This document shows positions 26,280-34,714 of a stretch of DNA of 64,000 nucleotides, piece after piece. How positions within the stretch are numbered: position 1 is the stretch's first letter; the number at the start of each line of letters is the position of its first letter. Source of the DNA: Burkholderiaceae bacterium (GTDB lineage Bacteria > Pseudomonadota > Gammaproteobacteria > Burkholderiales > Burkholderiaceae_C); NCBI GenBank assembly GCA_024235895.1, contig JACKLM010000003.1, forward strand, positions 62,001 through 126,000, written 5' to 3'. The translations under genes were made by a program, and so were the position numbers. The notes beneath the pieces are model-generated. The model saw nothing but the letters and a program-made list of their open reading frames with translations. It made no database searches and was not told the DNA's origin.

Positions 26280-29123
26280 ATGACCGATCTCGCGAAGTCC
26301 TTCGAGCCCGCCGCCATCGAGGCGCGCTGGGCGCCGCGCTGGGAAGCCAGCGGCATCTACGCGCCGACGCTGGACGCGTCGCGGCCGTCGTTCTGCATCC
26401 AGCTGCCGCCGCCCAACGTCACCGGCACGCTGCACATGGGGCATGCGTTCAACCAGACGATCATGGACGCGCTGACGCGCGTCCACCGCATGCGCGGCTT
26501 CAACACGCTGTGGGTGCCGGGGACCGACCACGCCGGCATCGCGACCCAGATCGTCGTCGAGCGCCAGTTGCAGGACCAGGGCGTGAGCCGGCACGACCTC
26601 GGGCGCGCGGCCTTCGTCGATCGCGTGTGGGACTGGAAGCGCAGCTCGGGCGCGACGATCACGCAGCAGATGCGCCGCATGGGCGACAGCGTCAGCTGGG
26701 CGCACGAATATTTCACGATGGACGACAAGCTGTCGGCGGTCGTCACCGAGACCTTCGTGCGGCTGTACGACGAGGGGCTGATCTACCGCGCCAAGCGGCT
26801 CGTCAGCTGGGACCCGGTGCTGAAGTCGGCGGTGTCGGACCTCGAGGTCGAGAGCGCCGAGGAGGACGGCTTCCTGTGGCACATCCGCTACCCGCTCGCC
26901 GACGGCTCGGGCAGCGTGGTCGTGGCGACGACGCGACCCGAGACCATGCTCGGCGACGTCGCGGTGATGGTCCACCCCGACGACGAGCGCTACGCGCACC
27001 TGGTCGGCAAGACGGTGACGCTGCCGCTGGTCGGGCGCGAGATCCCGGTCATCGCCGACGCCTACGTCGACCGCGAGTTCGGCACCGGCGTCGTCAAGGT
27101 GACGCCGGCGCACGATGCCAACGACTACGCCGTCGGCCAGCGCCACGGGCTGCCGGCGATCGGCGTGCTGGCGCTGGACGCGACGGTCAACGAGCTCGCG
27201 CCCGAGGCCTACCGCGGGCTGGACCGTTTCGAGGCGCGCCGTCGCATCGTCGCCGACCTCGACGCCCAGGGCCTGCTGGTCGAGACCAAGAAGCACCGGC
27301 TGGTGGTGCCGCGCTGCGCGCGCACCGGGCAGATCGTCGAGCCGATGCTGACCGACCAGTGGTTCGTCGCGATGAGCCGGCCGCGCGGCGACGGCCGCAG
27401 CATCGCGCAGGTGGCGATCGACGCCGTCGCGTCGGGCGAGGTGCGCTTCGTGCCCGAGAACTGGGTCAACACCTACAACCACTGGATGCACCACATCCAG
27501 GACTGGTGCATCAGCCGCCAGCTCTGGTGGGGCCACCAGATCCCGGCCTGGTACGGCAGCGGCGGCGAGACCTTCGTCGCCCGCAGCGAGGACCAGGCGC
27601 GCGCGATGGCGCACTCGGCCGGCTACCGCGGCGAGCTGACGCGCGACCCCGACGTGCTGGACACCTGGTACTCGTCGGCGCTGGTGCCGTTCTCGACCCT
27701 GGGCTGGCCCGGCCGCACGATCGAGCAGGACCTGTTCCTGCCCAGCAGCGTGCTCGTGACCGGCTACGACATCATTTTCTTCTGGGTCGCCCGGATGATC
27801 ATGATGACCAAGCACTTCACCGGCAAGGTGCCGTTCCGCGACGTCTACATCCACGGCCTGGTGCTCGACGCGCACGGCCACAAGATGAGCAAGTCCGAGG
27901 GCAACGTGCTCGACCCGGTGGACCTGATCGACGGCATCGATCTGGCGCCGCTGCTGGACAAGCGCGTCGTCGGGCTGCGCAAGCCCGAGAAGGCCCCTGC
28001 CGTGCGCAAGGCCACGCAGCAGGAGTTTCCCGACGGCATCCCGGGCTACGGCGCCGATGCGCTGCGCTTCACCTTCGCCGCGATGGCGACGCTGGGGCGC
28101 ACGATCAACTTCGACAGCAAGCGCTGCGAGGGCTACCGCAACTTCTGCAACAAGCTCTGGAACGCCAGCCGCTTCGTGCTGATGCACTGCGAGGGGCAGT
28201 CGATCGGCCCGGCCGAGCCGGCGCCCGGCGACTGCGAGCGCGGCGTGCTGGCGTTTTCGCCCGCGGACCGCTGGATCGTCGGCGAGCTGCAGCGCGTCGA
28301 GGCCGCGGTCGCCAAGGGTTTCGACGACTACCGGCTCGACCTCGTCGCCGGCGCGATCTACGCCTTCGTGTGGGACGAGTTCTGCGACTGGTACCTCGAG
28401 ATCGCCAAGGTGCAGCTCGCGCAGGCGGTCGCGCGCGGCGACGAGGCGGCCGCGCGTGGAACCCGGCGCACGCTGATCCGCACGCTGGAGACGGTGCTGC
28501 GGCTGCTGCATCCGATCGCGCCCTTCGTCACCGCCGAGCTGTGGGACGTGGTCGCGGTGGTCGCCGGCCGGCGCGAGGTGGGCGACGACCTCACGGTCGC
28601 CACCGCGCCCTATCCGCAGGCCCAGCCGGCGAAGATCGACCCCGCGGCCGACGCCTGGGTCGCGCGGCTGAAGGCCGTGGTCGGCGCCGCGCGCCAGCTG
28701 CGCAGCGAGATGAACCTGCCGCCCGGGCAGCGCGTGCCGCTGCTGGTGCTGGGCGACGGCGGCTTCGTCGACGCCGCGGCGCCGGCGCTGCAGGCGCTGG
28801 CGCGTTTGTCGCAGGTGCGGGTGCTCGCCGACGAGGCCGCTTTCGCCGTCGCCACCGCGACCGCGCCGGTGACGCTGGCCGGCGAGCTGCGGCTGGCGCT
28901 GCATGTCGAGGTCGACGTCGCCGCCGAACAGCAGCGGCTGGACCGCGAGATCGAGCGCCTTCAGGCCGAGGCGACGAAGGCCGAGTCCAAGCTCGGCAAC
29001 GCACGCTTCGTCGAGCGCGCGCCAGCGGTGGTCGTCGCGCAGGAGCGCGAGCGGCTGGCCGGCTTCATTCAGGCGCTGGATCGTCTCCGAGATCAACGAC
29101 GTCGGCTGGTGCCGTCGCCCTGA
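26280..29123 (+). CDS. valS: Valyl-tRNA synthetase
   Basis: Charges tRNA-Val in the cytoplasm. The 947-residue class I enzyme has the HIGH-type motif in PPNVTGTLHMGHAFNQ and the editing domain (TTRPETMLGDVAVMVHP; GTGVVKVTPAHDANDY). The catalytic WCISRQLWWGHQIPAW and the KMSKS loop in GHKMSKSEGNVLDP follow. The C-terminal coiled-coil arm (about residues 885-945, LDREIERLQAEATKAESKL) is typical of ValRS. Start MTDLAKSFEP is chosen by family alignment over an open upstream frame. Its 3' end overlaps the convergent dehydrogenase gene by 59 bases. Confidence 0.97.
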   Translation: MTDLAKSFEPAAIEARWAPRWEASGIYAPTLDASRPSFCIQLPPPNVTGTLHMGHAFNQTIMDALTRVHRMRGFNTLWVPGTDHAGIATQIVVERQLQDQGVSRHDLGRAAFVDRVWDWKRSSGATITQQMRRMGDSVSWAHEYFTMDDKLSAVVTETFVRLYDEGLIYRAKRLVSWDPVLKSAVSDLEVESAEEDGFLWHIRYPLADGSGSVVVATTRPETMLGDVAVMVHPDDERYAHLVGKTVTLPLVGREIPVIADAYVDREFGTGVVKVTPAHDANDYAVGQRHGLPAIGVLALDATVNELAPEAYRGLDRFEARRRIVADLDAQGLLVETKKHRLVVPRCARTGQIVEPMLTDQWFVAMSRPRGDGRSIAQVAIDAVASGEVRFVPENWVNTYNHWMHHIQDWCISRQLWWGHQIPAWYGSGGETFVARSEDQARAMAHSAGYRGELTRDPDVLDTWYSSALVPFSTLGWPGRTIEQDLFLPSSVLVTGYDIIFFWVARMIMMTKHFTGKVPFRDVYIHGLVLDAHGHKMSKSEGNVLDPVDLIDGIDLAPLLDKRVVGLRKPEKAPAVRKATQQEFPDGIPGYGADALRFTFAAMATLGRTINFDSKRCEGYRNFCNKLWNASRFVLMHCEGQSIGPAEPAPGDCERGVLAFSPADRWIVGELQRVEAAVAKGFDDYRLDLVAGAIYAFVWDEFCDWYLEIAKVQLAQAVARGDEAAARGTRRTLIRTLETVLRLLHPIAPFVTAELWDVVAVVAGRREVGDDLTVATAPYPQAQPAKIDPAADAWVARLKAVVGAARQLRSEMNLPPGQRVPLLVLGDGGFVDAAAPALQALARLSQVRVLADEAAFAVATATAPVTLAGELRLALHVEVDVAAEQQRLDREIERLQAEATKAESKLGNARFVERAPAVVVAQERERLAGFIQALDRLRDQRRRLVPSP

Positions 29124-30042
29124 ATCCGGGGCGTGGCGGCGGCGGCGACTGCAGGATCTCGTCGATGCGCCGCGCCACCGCCCACGCGCTGCGAAGCCGC
29201 GATTCGCGCGTCGTCGCGGCCACCCGCGGCGTGACCTGCAGGTTGCGCACGCCGTGCAGCGGGCGGCCCGGGTCGAGCGCGCCAGGCGCCAGCCCGTCGA
29301 GCCAGGCGGCGACGAGGCGGCCGCTGTCCAGCGCGTCGGCCAGTGCCGCCTCGTCGAAGACGTCCGAGTGCGTCAGCCCGACCAGCACCTGGTCGGGCTT
29401 GCTGCCGGCGAGGAAGCGATCGCCGATCAGCCCGCGGTAGCGCGTGAAATAGCTCAGCAGCACGCATACCGCGTCGCACTGCTCGAACAGCTTGCGCATA
29501 GGGGTCGCGCGCACGCCCCAATCGGTCCAAAGCGGGTCGAACGCGTGCAGCGCCGGGTCGTAGCCCAGCACCTCGGCGCCGAACGAGGCCAGCAGCCGCG
29601 CCAGCGGTCGTGCCGCCGGGCTCATGCCGACCAGCCCGACGCAGGCGCCGCCCAGCTCGCGGCCGACGAGCAGACCCTCGGCGTTGACGACCGGGACCCT
29701 GCGCAGCAGCTGCAGCAGCGCGCCGATCGTGAACTCGGCCTCGGCGGCCGCGCTGGCGCCACTGGGCCGGACGATCTCGACCCCGGCCAGTGCGCAGGCC
29801 TCGACGTCGACGTTCTCGGCCCCGGCCGACAGCCGGCCGACTGCGCGCAGTTGCGGCGCCGCGCGCAGCAGCAAGGTGTCCACGGCGACCGCCGGCGGGA
29901 CGATGATCGCGCGCACGTGAGCCAGCGCGCGGCGCAGCGCCAGCGGCTCGCGCGCGAGCTCCGGGGCATGCTGCACCCGGTAGCGCACTTCGAGCCACTG
30001 GACCACGTCCGGGTCCAGCGGCTCGACGATCATCAGATCCAT
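29065..30042 (-). CDS. Degenerate D-2-hydroxyacid dehydrogenase-like protein
   Basis: The 325-residue protein is clearly built on the D-isomer 2-hydroxyacid dehydrogenase scaffold (AVGRLSAGAENVDVEACALAG; AEFTIGALLQLLRRVP; SFGAEVLGYDP). Key motifs are altered: the Rossmann GxGxxG reads GMSPAA, the substrate-binding Arg of NTARG is replaced (VGLTHSDVFDE), and the catalytic His of TPH is Arg (VTPRVAATT). The usual Glu before a Pro is also missing. It may be a non-enzymatic or re-purposed family member, since the frame is intact. The start at 30042 (MDLMIVEPLD) is chosen; an extra 16 codons upstream are possible. The 59-base overlap with valS is unusual. Confidence 0.75.
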   Translation of the reverse strand: MDLMIVEPLDPDVVQWLEVRYRVQHAPELAREPLALRRALAHVRAIIVPPAVAVDTLLLRAAPQLRAVGRLSAGAENVDVEACALAGVEIVRPSGASAAAEAEFTIGALLQLLRRVPVVNAEGLLVGRELGGACVGLVGMSPAARPLARLLASFGAEVLGYDPALHAFDPLWTDWGVRATPMRKLFEQCDAVCVLLSYFTRYRGLIGDRFLAGSKPDQVLVGLTHSDVFDEAALADALDSGRLVAAWLDGLAPGALDPGRPLHGVRNLQVTPRVAATTRESRLRSAWAVARRIDEILQSPPPPRPGFRATAPADVVDLGDDPAPE

Positions 30043-30087
30043 GAGGAGCGGTGATGGAGTGGCGAAGACTCCTCGGTGGCCCCATGC

Positions 30088-30093
30088 CACAAT
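30088..30093 (+). promoter_or_regulatory. -10-like CACAAT of galU
   Basis: CACAAT lies 41 bases before the galU ATG; no better hexamer is visible in the gap after the divergent dehydrogenase start. Confidence 0.4.
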
Positions 30094-30134
30094 GGGCTGG
30101 CGCTCTCTAGTTGTCGCGGAGTCTATGTAAGAAA

Positions 30135-31001
30135 ATGTATATCAAGAAGGCAATATTCCCGGTCGCGGGGCTCGGGACGCGCTTTCTGCCGGCCACCAAG
30201 GCGCAGCCCAAGGAGATGTTGCCGGTGGTCGACAAGCCGCTCATCCAGTATGCGGTGGAAGAGGCCTATGCGGCGGGCGTGCGCGAGATGATCTTCGTCA
30301 CCGGGCGCCACAAGAGGCCGATCGAGGACCACTTCGACATGACCTTCGAGCTCGAGGTGGCCCTCGAGCAGGCCGGCAAGCGCGACTTGCTGGAGGTCGT
30401 GCGCAGCGTCAAGCCCGATGACATGGAGTGCATCTACGTACGCCAGGCGCAGGCGTTGGGGCTGGGTCACGCGGTGCTGTGCGGCCAGCGGCTGGTCGGC
30501 AACGAGCCGTTCGCGGTGCTGCTGGCCGACGACCTGATGGTCGGCGACAGGCCGGTGCTGGCGCAGATGGTCGAGCAGTTCGGCGAGTGGCGGGCGTCGA
30601 TCCTCGCGGTGCAGGAGGTTCCCGCCGAGCAGACGCGGCGCTACGGCATCGTCGCCGGCACCGAGGTCAGCGACCGGGTGATAGATGTCACCCGCATCGT
30701 CGAGAAGCCCGCGCCCGAGGTCGCGCCGTCGCGGCTGGGCGTGGCCGGGCGCTACATCCTGACGCCGGGCGTGTTCCACGAGATCGCGACCCAGCCGCGC
30801 GGGGTCGGTGGCGAGATCCAGCTCACCGACGGCATCGCATCGCTGCTGCGGCGCGAGAAGGTCTTTGCCTACCGCTACGCGGGCAAGCGCTACGACTGCG
30901 GCAGCAAGGAGGGATTCCTGCAGGCCAACGTCGAGTTGGCCCTCGCCCACCCCGAGCTGGGCCCCGGGTTCCGCGACTTCCTGCGCGGTCTCGAGCTGTA
31001 G
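30135..31001 (+). CDS. galU: UTP-glucose-1-phosphate uridylyltransferase
   Basis: Makes UDP-glucose for LPS, exopolysaccharide and trehalose precursors. The 288-residue protein starts MYIKKAIFPVAGLGTRFLPA with the nucleotide loop GLGTRFLPATKAQPKEMLP. It also has VDKPLIQYAVEEA, ADDLMVGDRPVLAQMVEQ, IVEKPAPEVAPS and the C-terminal YAGKRYDCGSKEGFLQANVE. An in-frame TTG lies 24 bases upstream, but the ATG fits the family start. It runs convergent with tusA. Confidence 0.97.
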   Translation: MYIKKAIFPVAGLGTRFLPATKAQPKEMLPVVDKPLIQYAVEEAYAAGVREMIFVTGRHKRPIEDHFDMTFELEVALEQAGKRDLLEVVRSVKPDDMECIYVRQAQALGLGHAVLCGQRLVGNEPFAVLLADDLMVGDRPVLAQMVEQFGEWRASILAVQEVPAEQTRRYGIVAGTEVSDRVIDVTRIVEKPAPEVAPSRLGVAGRYILTPGVFHEIATQPRGVGGEIQLTDGIASLLRREKVFAYRYAGKRYDCGSKEGFLQANVELALAHPELGPGFRDFLRGLEL

Positions 31002-31041
31002 CCGCGCCGGCAACGGCGGCCGGATCGCGGCCCGCGCGCCC

Positions 31042-31269
31042 TCAGCGTCGGCGCAGCAGGTGGACGAAGTCGGCGCCCTCGGTCGTCTGCGACAGCAGCT
31101 CGTTGCCGGTCTGGCGGGCGAAGGCCTTGAAGTCGCGGATCGATCCCGGGTCGGTCGAGACGACCTTCAGCAGGTCGCCGCTTTGCATGTCCGCCAGCGC
31201 CTTCTTGGCCTTGAGGATGGGCAGCGGACAGTTCAGGCCGCGGGTATCGAGTTCCTTGTCGGCTTGCAT
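31042..31269 (-). CDS. tusA: Sulfurtransferase TusA family protein
   Basis: A 75-residue small sulfur carrier (SirA/TusA/YeeD family). The catalytic Cys lies in the hallmark TRGLNCPLPILKAKKAL (about residue 14), and the fold ends in FVHLLRRR. Such proteins pass persulfide sulfur to tRNA thiolation or other pathways; the exact partner is not visible. cysM, which makes cysteine, is two genes upstream on the same strand, separated by a Nudix gene (24-base gap), which fits a sulfur-metabolism neighbourhood. Confidence 0.9.
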   Translation of the reverse strand: MQADKELDTRGLNCPLPILKAKKALADMQSGDLLKVVSTDPGSIRDFKAFARQTGNELLSQTTEGADFVHLLRRR

Positions 31270-31293
31270 GCTCGGGTCTCCGGCGGCGCGATT

Positions 31294-31860
31294 CTAGGCG
31301 GCGTCCCGCCCGGCGTCCGCCGGTCCGCGCGCCGTCTCGTCGAGGAAGCGCGGCTCGTGGCCCCGCGAGCGCAGCCACTGCGCCAGCGCCAGCCCGGTGC
31401 CGGCACGCCAGCAGCGCACCTCGGCCGGCTCGAACAACCGCGCCTCGGCCAGTTCGGGCGACAACCGGATCTCGCCGTGCGCGCGAACGTGGTAGGTGAC
31501 GATGAGCTGGTTCATGCGCTGGAAATCGTGCACCCCGACGAGCTGCGTGCGCTCGACGACCAGCCCGGTCTCCTCGCGGACCTCGCGCGCGACGCCTTCC
31601 TCGGGGGATTCGCCCGCCTCCATGAACCCTGTGACGAGCGCGAACATGCGGTTCGTCCAGGCGGCGTTGCGCGCCAGCAGCAGGCGGTCGCCGCGGTCGC
31701 TGCACTGCACGATCGCGGCCAGCACCGGGGTCGGGTTGTTCCAGTGCGTCCACGTGCAGGCCGGGCAGCGCAGCCGCGTCTTGTCGCCGCCGTCCTCGGC
31801 CGCGACCAGCGCCTGCAGCGGCGTGGCGCACTGCGGGCAGTAGCGCGGCTCGGCGATCAT
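31294..31860 (-). CDS. Nudix hydrolase with N-terminal zinc ribbon
   Basis: A 188-residue hydrolase of nucleoside-diphosphate-linked compounds. Two CxxC pairs near the start (CPQC at residues 8-11, CPAC around 32-35) form a zinc ribbon like NudC-type pyrophosphatases. The Nudix box is complete (GFMEAGESPEEGV, then REVREETGL). NudC-like NADH or mRNA-cap activity is possible but not certain; the classical C-terminal SQPWPFP of NudC is absent. Its ATG overlaps the cysM stop by 4 bases (ATGA), so translation is coupled to cysM. Confidence 0.9.
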   Translation of the reverse strand: MIAEPRYCPQCATPLQALVAAEDGGDKTRLRCPACTWTHWNNPTPVLAAIVQCSDRGDRLLLARNAAWTNRMFALVTGFMEAGESPEEGVAREVREETGLVVERTQLVGVHDFQRMNQLIVTYHVRAHGEIRLSPELAEARLFEPAEVRCWRAGTGLALAQWLRSRGHEPRFLDETARGPADAGRDAA

Positions 31861-32777
31861 GCCGGGAAGACGCCGGTGGACAGGTAGCGGTCGCCGCGGT
31901 CGCAGACGACGAAGACGATCGTCGCGCCCTCGACGCGGGATGCGATCTGCAGCGCGACCCAGCAGGCGCCGGCAGCCGAGATGCCGCAGAACAGTCCCTC
32001 CTCGGCCGCCAGCCGGCGTGCCATCGCCTCGGCGTCGGCCTGCGTCACGTAGACCAGTTCGTCGACCGCCGACGGGTCGTAAATCTTCGGCAGGTAGGCC
32101 TCGGGCCACTTGCGGATGCCGGGGATGCGCGAGCCCTCGGTCGGCTGCGCGCCGACGATGCGCACCGCCGGGTTTCTGGCCTTCAGGCAGCGCGACACGC
32201 CGGTGATCGTGCCGGTCGTGCCCATCGCGCTGACGAAGTGCGTCACCCGGCCGCCGGTCGCGTCCCAGATCTCGGGGCCGGTGGTCTGCTCATGGATGCG
32301 CGGATTGTCGGGGTTGGCGAACTGGTCGAGCACGCGGCCCTTGCCGTCGCGCTGCATCTGCTCGGCCAGGTCGCGCGCGTACTCCATGCCGCCGGACTTG
32401 GGCGTGAGCACCAGCTCGGCGCCGAAGGCCTTCATCGTCTGTGCGCGCTCGACCGACAGGTCCTCCGGCATGATCAGCACCATGCGGTAGCCGCGGATCG
32501 CCGCCGCCATCGCCAGCGCGATGCCGGTGTTGCCGCTGGTGGCTTCGATCAGCGTGTCGCCGGGCCTGATCTCGCCGCGCTGCTCGGCGCCGCGGATCAT
32601 CCCGATCGCGGGCCGGTCCTTGACCGAACCGGCCGGGTTGTTGCCCTCGAGCTTGCCCAGGATCAGGTTGCCGCGACGCGCGTTGTCGGCGCCGGGCAGG
32701 CGTTGCAGGCGCATCAGCGGCGTGCGGCCGATGAGATCCTCGAGCGTCGGGTAGGCGGGTGCGGCAGGGTCGGGCAT
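31857..32777 (-). CDS. cysM: Cysteine synthase B
   Basis: A PLP enzyme that joins O-acetylserine and sulfide (or thiosulfate). The 306-residue protein starts MPDPAAPAYPTLEDLIGRTP. The PLP Lys is in NPAGSVKDRPA, the substrate loop is EATSGNTGIALA, the phosphate loop is AMGTTGTITG, and the C-terminal part reads EGLFCGISAAGACW. The YPTLEDLIGRTPLMRLQRLPG start and overall form point to CysM over CysK. Start 32777 is chosen; a GACAAT hexamer (32811-32816, minus strand) would give a short leader. Translation is coupled to the Nudix gene. Confidence 0.95.
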   Translation of the reverse strand: MPDPAAPAYPTLEDLIGRTPLMRLQRLPGADNARRGNLILGKLEGNNPAGSVKDRPAIGMIRGAEQRGEIRPGDTLIEATSGNTGIALAMAAAIRGYRMVLIMPEDLSVERAQTMKAFGAELVLTPKSGGMEYARDLAEQMQRDGKGRVLDQFANPDNPRIHEQTTGPEIWDATGGRVTHFVSAMGTTGTITGVSRCLKARNPAVRIVGAQPTEGSRIPGIRKWPEAYLPKIYDPSAVDELVYVTQADAEAMARRLAAEEGLFCGISAAGACWVALQIASRVEGATIVFVVCDRGDRYLSTGVFPA

Positions 32778-32892
32778 GGCGCGGTCGGGGCGTGGTGGAC
32801 GCGACGGTGCATTGTCGCAGCGGCGGCGCGCGTGGGTCGTGGCGATCGCGCGGGCCATGCACCGGGCTCGCGATCGCACGGAACCCGGCGTG

Positions 32893-32898
32893 CATAAT
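32893..32898 (+). promoter_or_regulatory. -10 box CATAAT of tRNA-Leu
   Basis: CATAAT lies about 38 bases before the tRNA 5' end, a plausible distance for a precursor leader. Confidence 0.4.
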
Positions 32899-32935
32899 CT
32901 CCCGCTTCATGTGTGCCATCGGCAGCGATCCTCCT

Positions 32936-33020
32936 GCCCGGGTGGCGAAATCGGTAGACGCAGGGGACTCAAAATCCCCCGCCGCAAGGCGTGCCGGTTC
33001 GAGTCCGGCCCCGGGCACCA
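32936..33020 (+). tRNA. tRNA-Leu (anticodon CAA)
   Basis: An 85-base tRNA with encoded CCA. The acceptor arms GCCCGGG / CCGGGC pair. The anticodon stem is GGGGA / TCCCC with loop CTCAAAA, giving anticodon CAA (codon UUG). A long variable arm (CGCCGCAAGGCG region) marks a class II tRNA. The T loop is GGTTCGAGTCC. The rhomboid gene starts 19 bases downstream. Confidence 0.95.
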
Positions 33021-33039
33021 TGAACCCAGCCGATAGCCC

Positions 33040-33633
33040 ATGCCTCCGATTCCGCCCGCCACCCGCGCCCTGATGATCGCCTGCACGGCGATCTTCGTCC
33101 TGCAGCAGCTCTGGCAGGGTTTCTACTTCTACTTCGCGCTCTGGCCTCTGGGCAGCGGGCTGTTCCTGCCCTGGCAGGCGCTGAGCTATGCCTTCCTGCA
33201 CGGCGGCATCGGCCACCTGTTCTTCAACATGTTCGGGCTGTGGATGTTCGGCAGCGAACTGGAGCGGCTGTGGGGGCAGCGGCGCTACCTGCTGTTCCTG
33301 CTCGCCGGCGTGATCGCCGCGGCGATCGCGCAGCTGGTGGTGACCGCGCTGGCCGGATCGCGCGTGCCGACGGTCGGTGCGTCGGGCGGGCTGTTCGCGC
33401 TGCTGCTCGCCTTCGGGATGCTGTTCCCGAACCGCACCATCATGCCGCTGTTCCCGCCGATCCCGATGAAGGCACGCACCTTCGTGATCGTCTTCGGCGG
33501 GCTGGAGCTGCTGTTCGGCATCTCCGGCGGAAGCGGCGTGGCGCACTTCGCGCACCTGGGCGGGATGGTCGGCGGCTTCCTGATGATCCGCTACTGGCGT
33601 GGCCAGCCGCCGTTCGGGCGGCGCCGCCGCTGA
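33040..33633 (+). CDS. Rhomboid-family intramembrane serine protease
   Basis: A 197-residue polytopic protease with about six transmembrane helices. The catalytic Ser is in TVGASGGLFALLLAF (GASG) and the catalytic His in GVAHFAHLGGM. The YAFLHGGIGHLFFNMFGLW segment (loop 1/helix 2, with the conserved His-Asn) is present. Its substrate is unknown. It follows tRNA-Leu closely and converges with the broken SDR gene (stops 4 bases apart). Confidence 0.93.
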   Translation: MPPIPPATRALMIACTAIFVLQQLWQGFYFYFALWPLGSGLFLPWQALSYAFLHGGIGHLFFNMFGLWMFGSELERLWGQRRYLLFLLAGVIAAAIAQLVVTALAGSRVPTVGASGGLFALLLAFGMLFPNRTIMPLFPPIPMKARTFVIVFGGLELLFGISGGSGVAHFAHLGGMVGGFLMIRYWRGQPPFGRRRR

Positions 33634-33637
33634 CGGC

Positions 33638-34539
33638 TCAGCGTGCCGCCGGTCGAGGCGGCGGAAGGCCTTCACGCAGCGTCGGGTGGCGCAGCCGCAG
33701 GCGCAGCTCGCGCTTCATCCGCCGGTTCGACAGCCGGCGCGACTCGCCCATGAAGCTCAGCGTCATCGGCGACAGCTGCCGGCGCGCCTCGTCGCGGGTC
33801 AGCCGCGGCGGGCGAGGCAGGCCGTGCAGGTCGGCGACGAGGTCGAAGTACTCGCCCATCTTCAGCTCGGTATCGTCGCAGACGTTGACGATGCGCTGCG
33901 GCGCGCCGCGGTGCAGCGCGGCGATGCACGCGCGCGCCAGGTCGTCGGCATGGATGTGGTTGGTGAAGACATCGTCCGCGGGCACGAGCACCGGCGAGGC
34001 GCGGCGCACGCGATCGCGCGGGTCGCCCCCGGCGCGGTCGGCGGCGTAGATGCCGGGCACGCGCAGGATCGTCACCGTCATGCCGCCGCGCCGCCCGGCC
34101 CAGCGCCACAGCGCCTCGGCGTCGGCGCGTCGCCGCGCACGCGCGGTCGCCGGGCGCGGCGGCCAGGTCTCGTCGACGCGCGCGCCGCCGGCGTCGCCGT
34201 AGACGCCAGTCGCCGTGCTCGCGTAGACCAGCCGCCGCACGCGCGCGCTGCGCGCGCCAGGGCCTGCAGCAGCTGGCGCGACCGCATGTCGCGCGCGCCC
34301 TCCGACGCCGGCGGCGCCAGGTGCAGCACCGCATCGGCCAGCGTGGCGAGCCGCCCGAGCGTGGCCGGCCGGTCGAGGTCGCCGACCAGCGGCACGGCGC
34401 CGGCGGCGCGCAGCTCGGCACGGCGCGCGGGCTGCGAGGTCAGCGCCAGCACGCGCCAGCCGGGCCCGAGGTGCTTCAGCACGCGCAGGCCGACGTCGCC
34501 GCAGCCGACGATCAGCAGGGTGGGACGGTGACGCGTCAT
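33638..34539 (-). pseudogene. SDR/NAD-dependent epimerase-like gene with a frameshift
   Basis: The first part (start 34539, MTRHRPTLLIVGCGDVGLRV) encodes a Rossmann motif and an NmrA/SDR-like N-terminus up to ALARAAR. The rest, in another frame, gives RRLVYASTATGVYGDAGG, then a Rossmann epimerase body with FTNHIHADDLARAC and IVNVCDD. The join is at 34241-34258 in an alternating GC run, where loss of one GC dinucleotide (or one extra base) would restore ALARAARVRRLVYAST. The length 902 is 2 more than a multiple of 3. It is either a real recent pseudogene or a sequencing/assembly error; the flanking halves look otherwise healthy. Function probably resembled YeeZ-like oxidoreductases. Confidence 0.8.
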
Positions 34540-34679
34540 CGTTCGCGGCGAGGCGGCGGTGCGGGAAGGCAAGCGGGTCCCGGTGCGCGTGGTCGGTGCC
34601 GGGTGCGCCCGGCGGGCCGGCCCCGGCGCGCGACGGCGACGGCGCAGGTCACGGGGGTATGGGGGTATGGGGCAGGGGG

Positions 34680-34685
34680 CACAAT
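34680..34685 (+). promoter_or_regulatory. -10-like CACAAT of the ferredoxin reductase gene
   Basis: CACAAT is 29 bases before the ATG at 34715, consistent with a short leader. Confidence 0.4.
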
Positions 34686-34714
34686 CGGCGCCGCAGTGTA
34701 AGAGCGAGCCCCTC

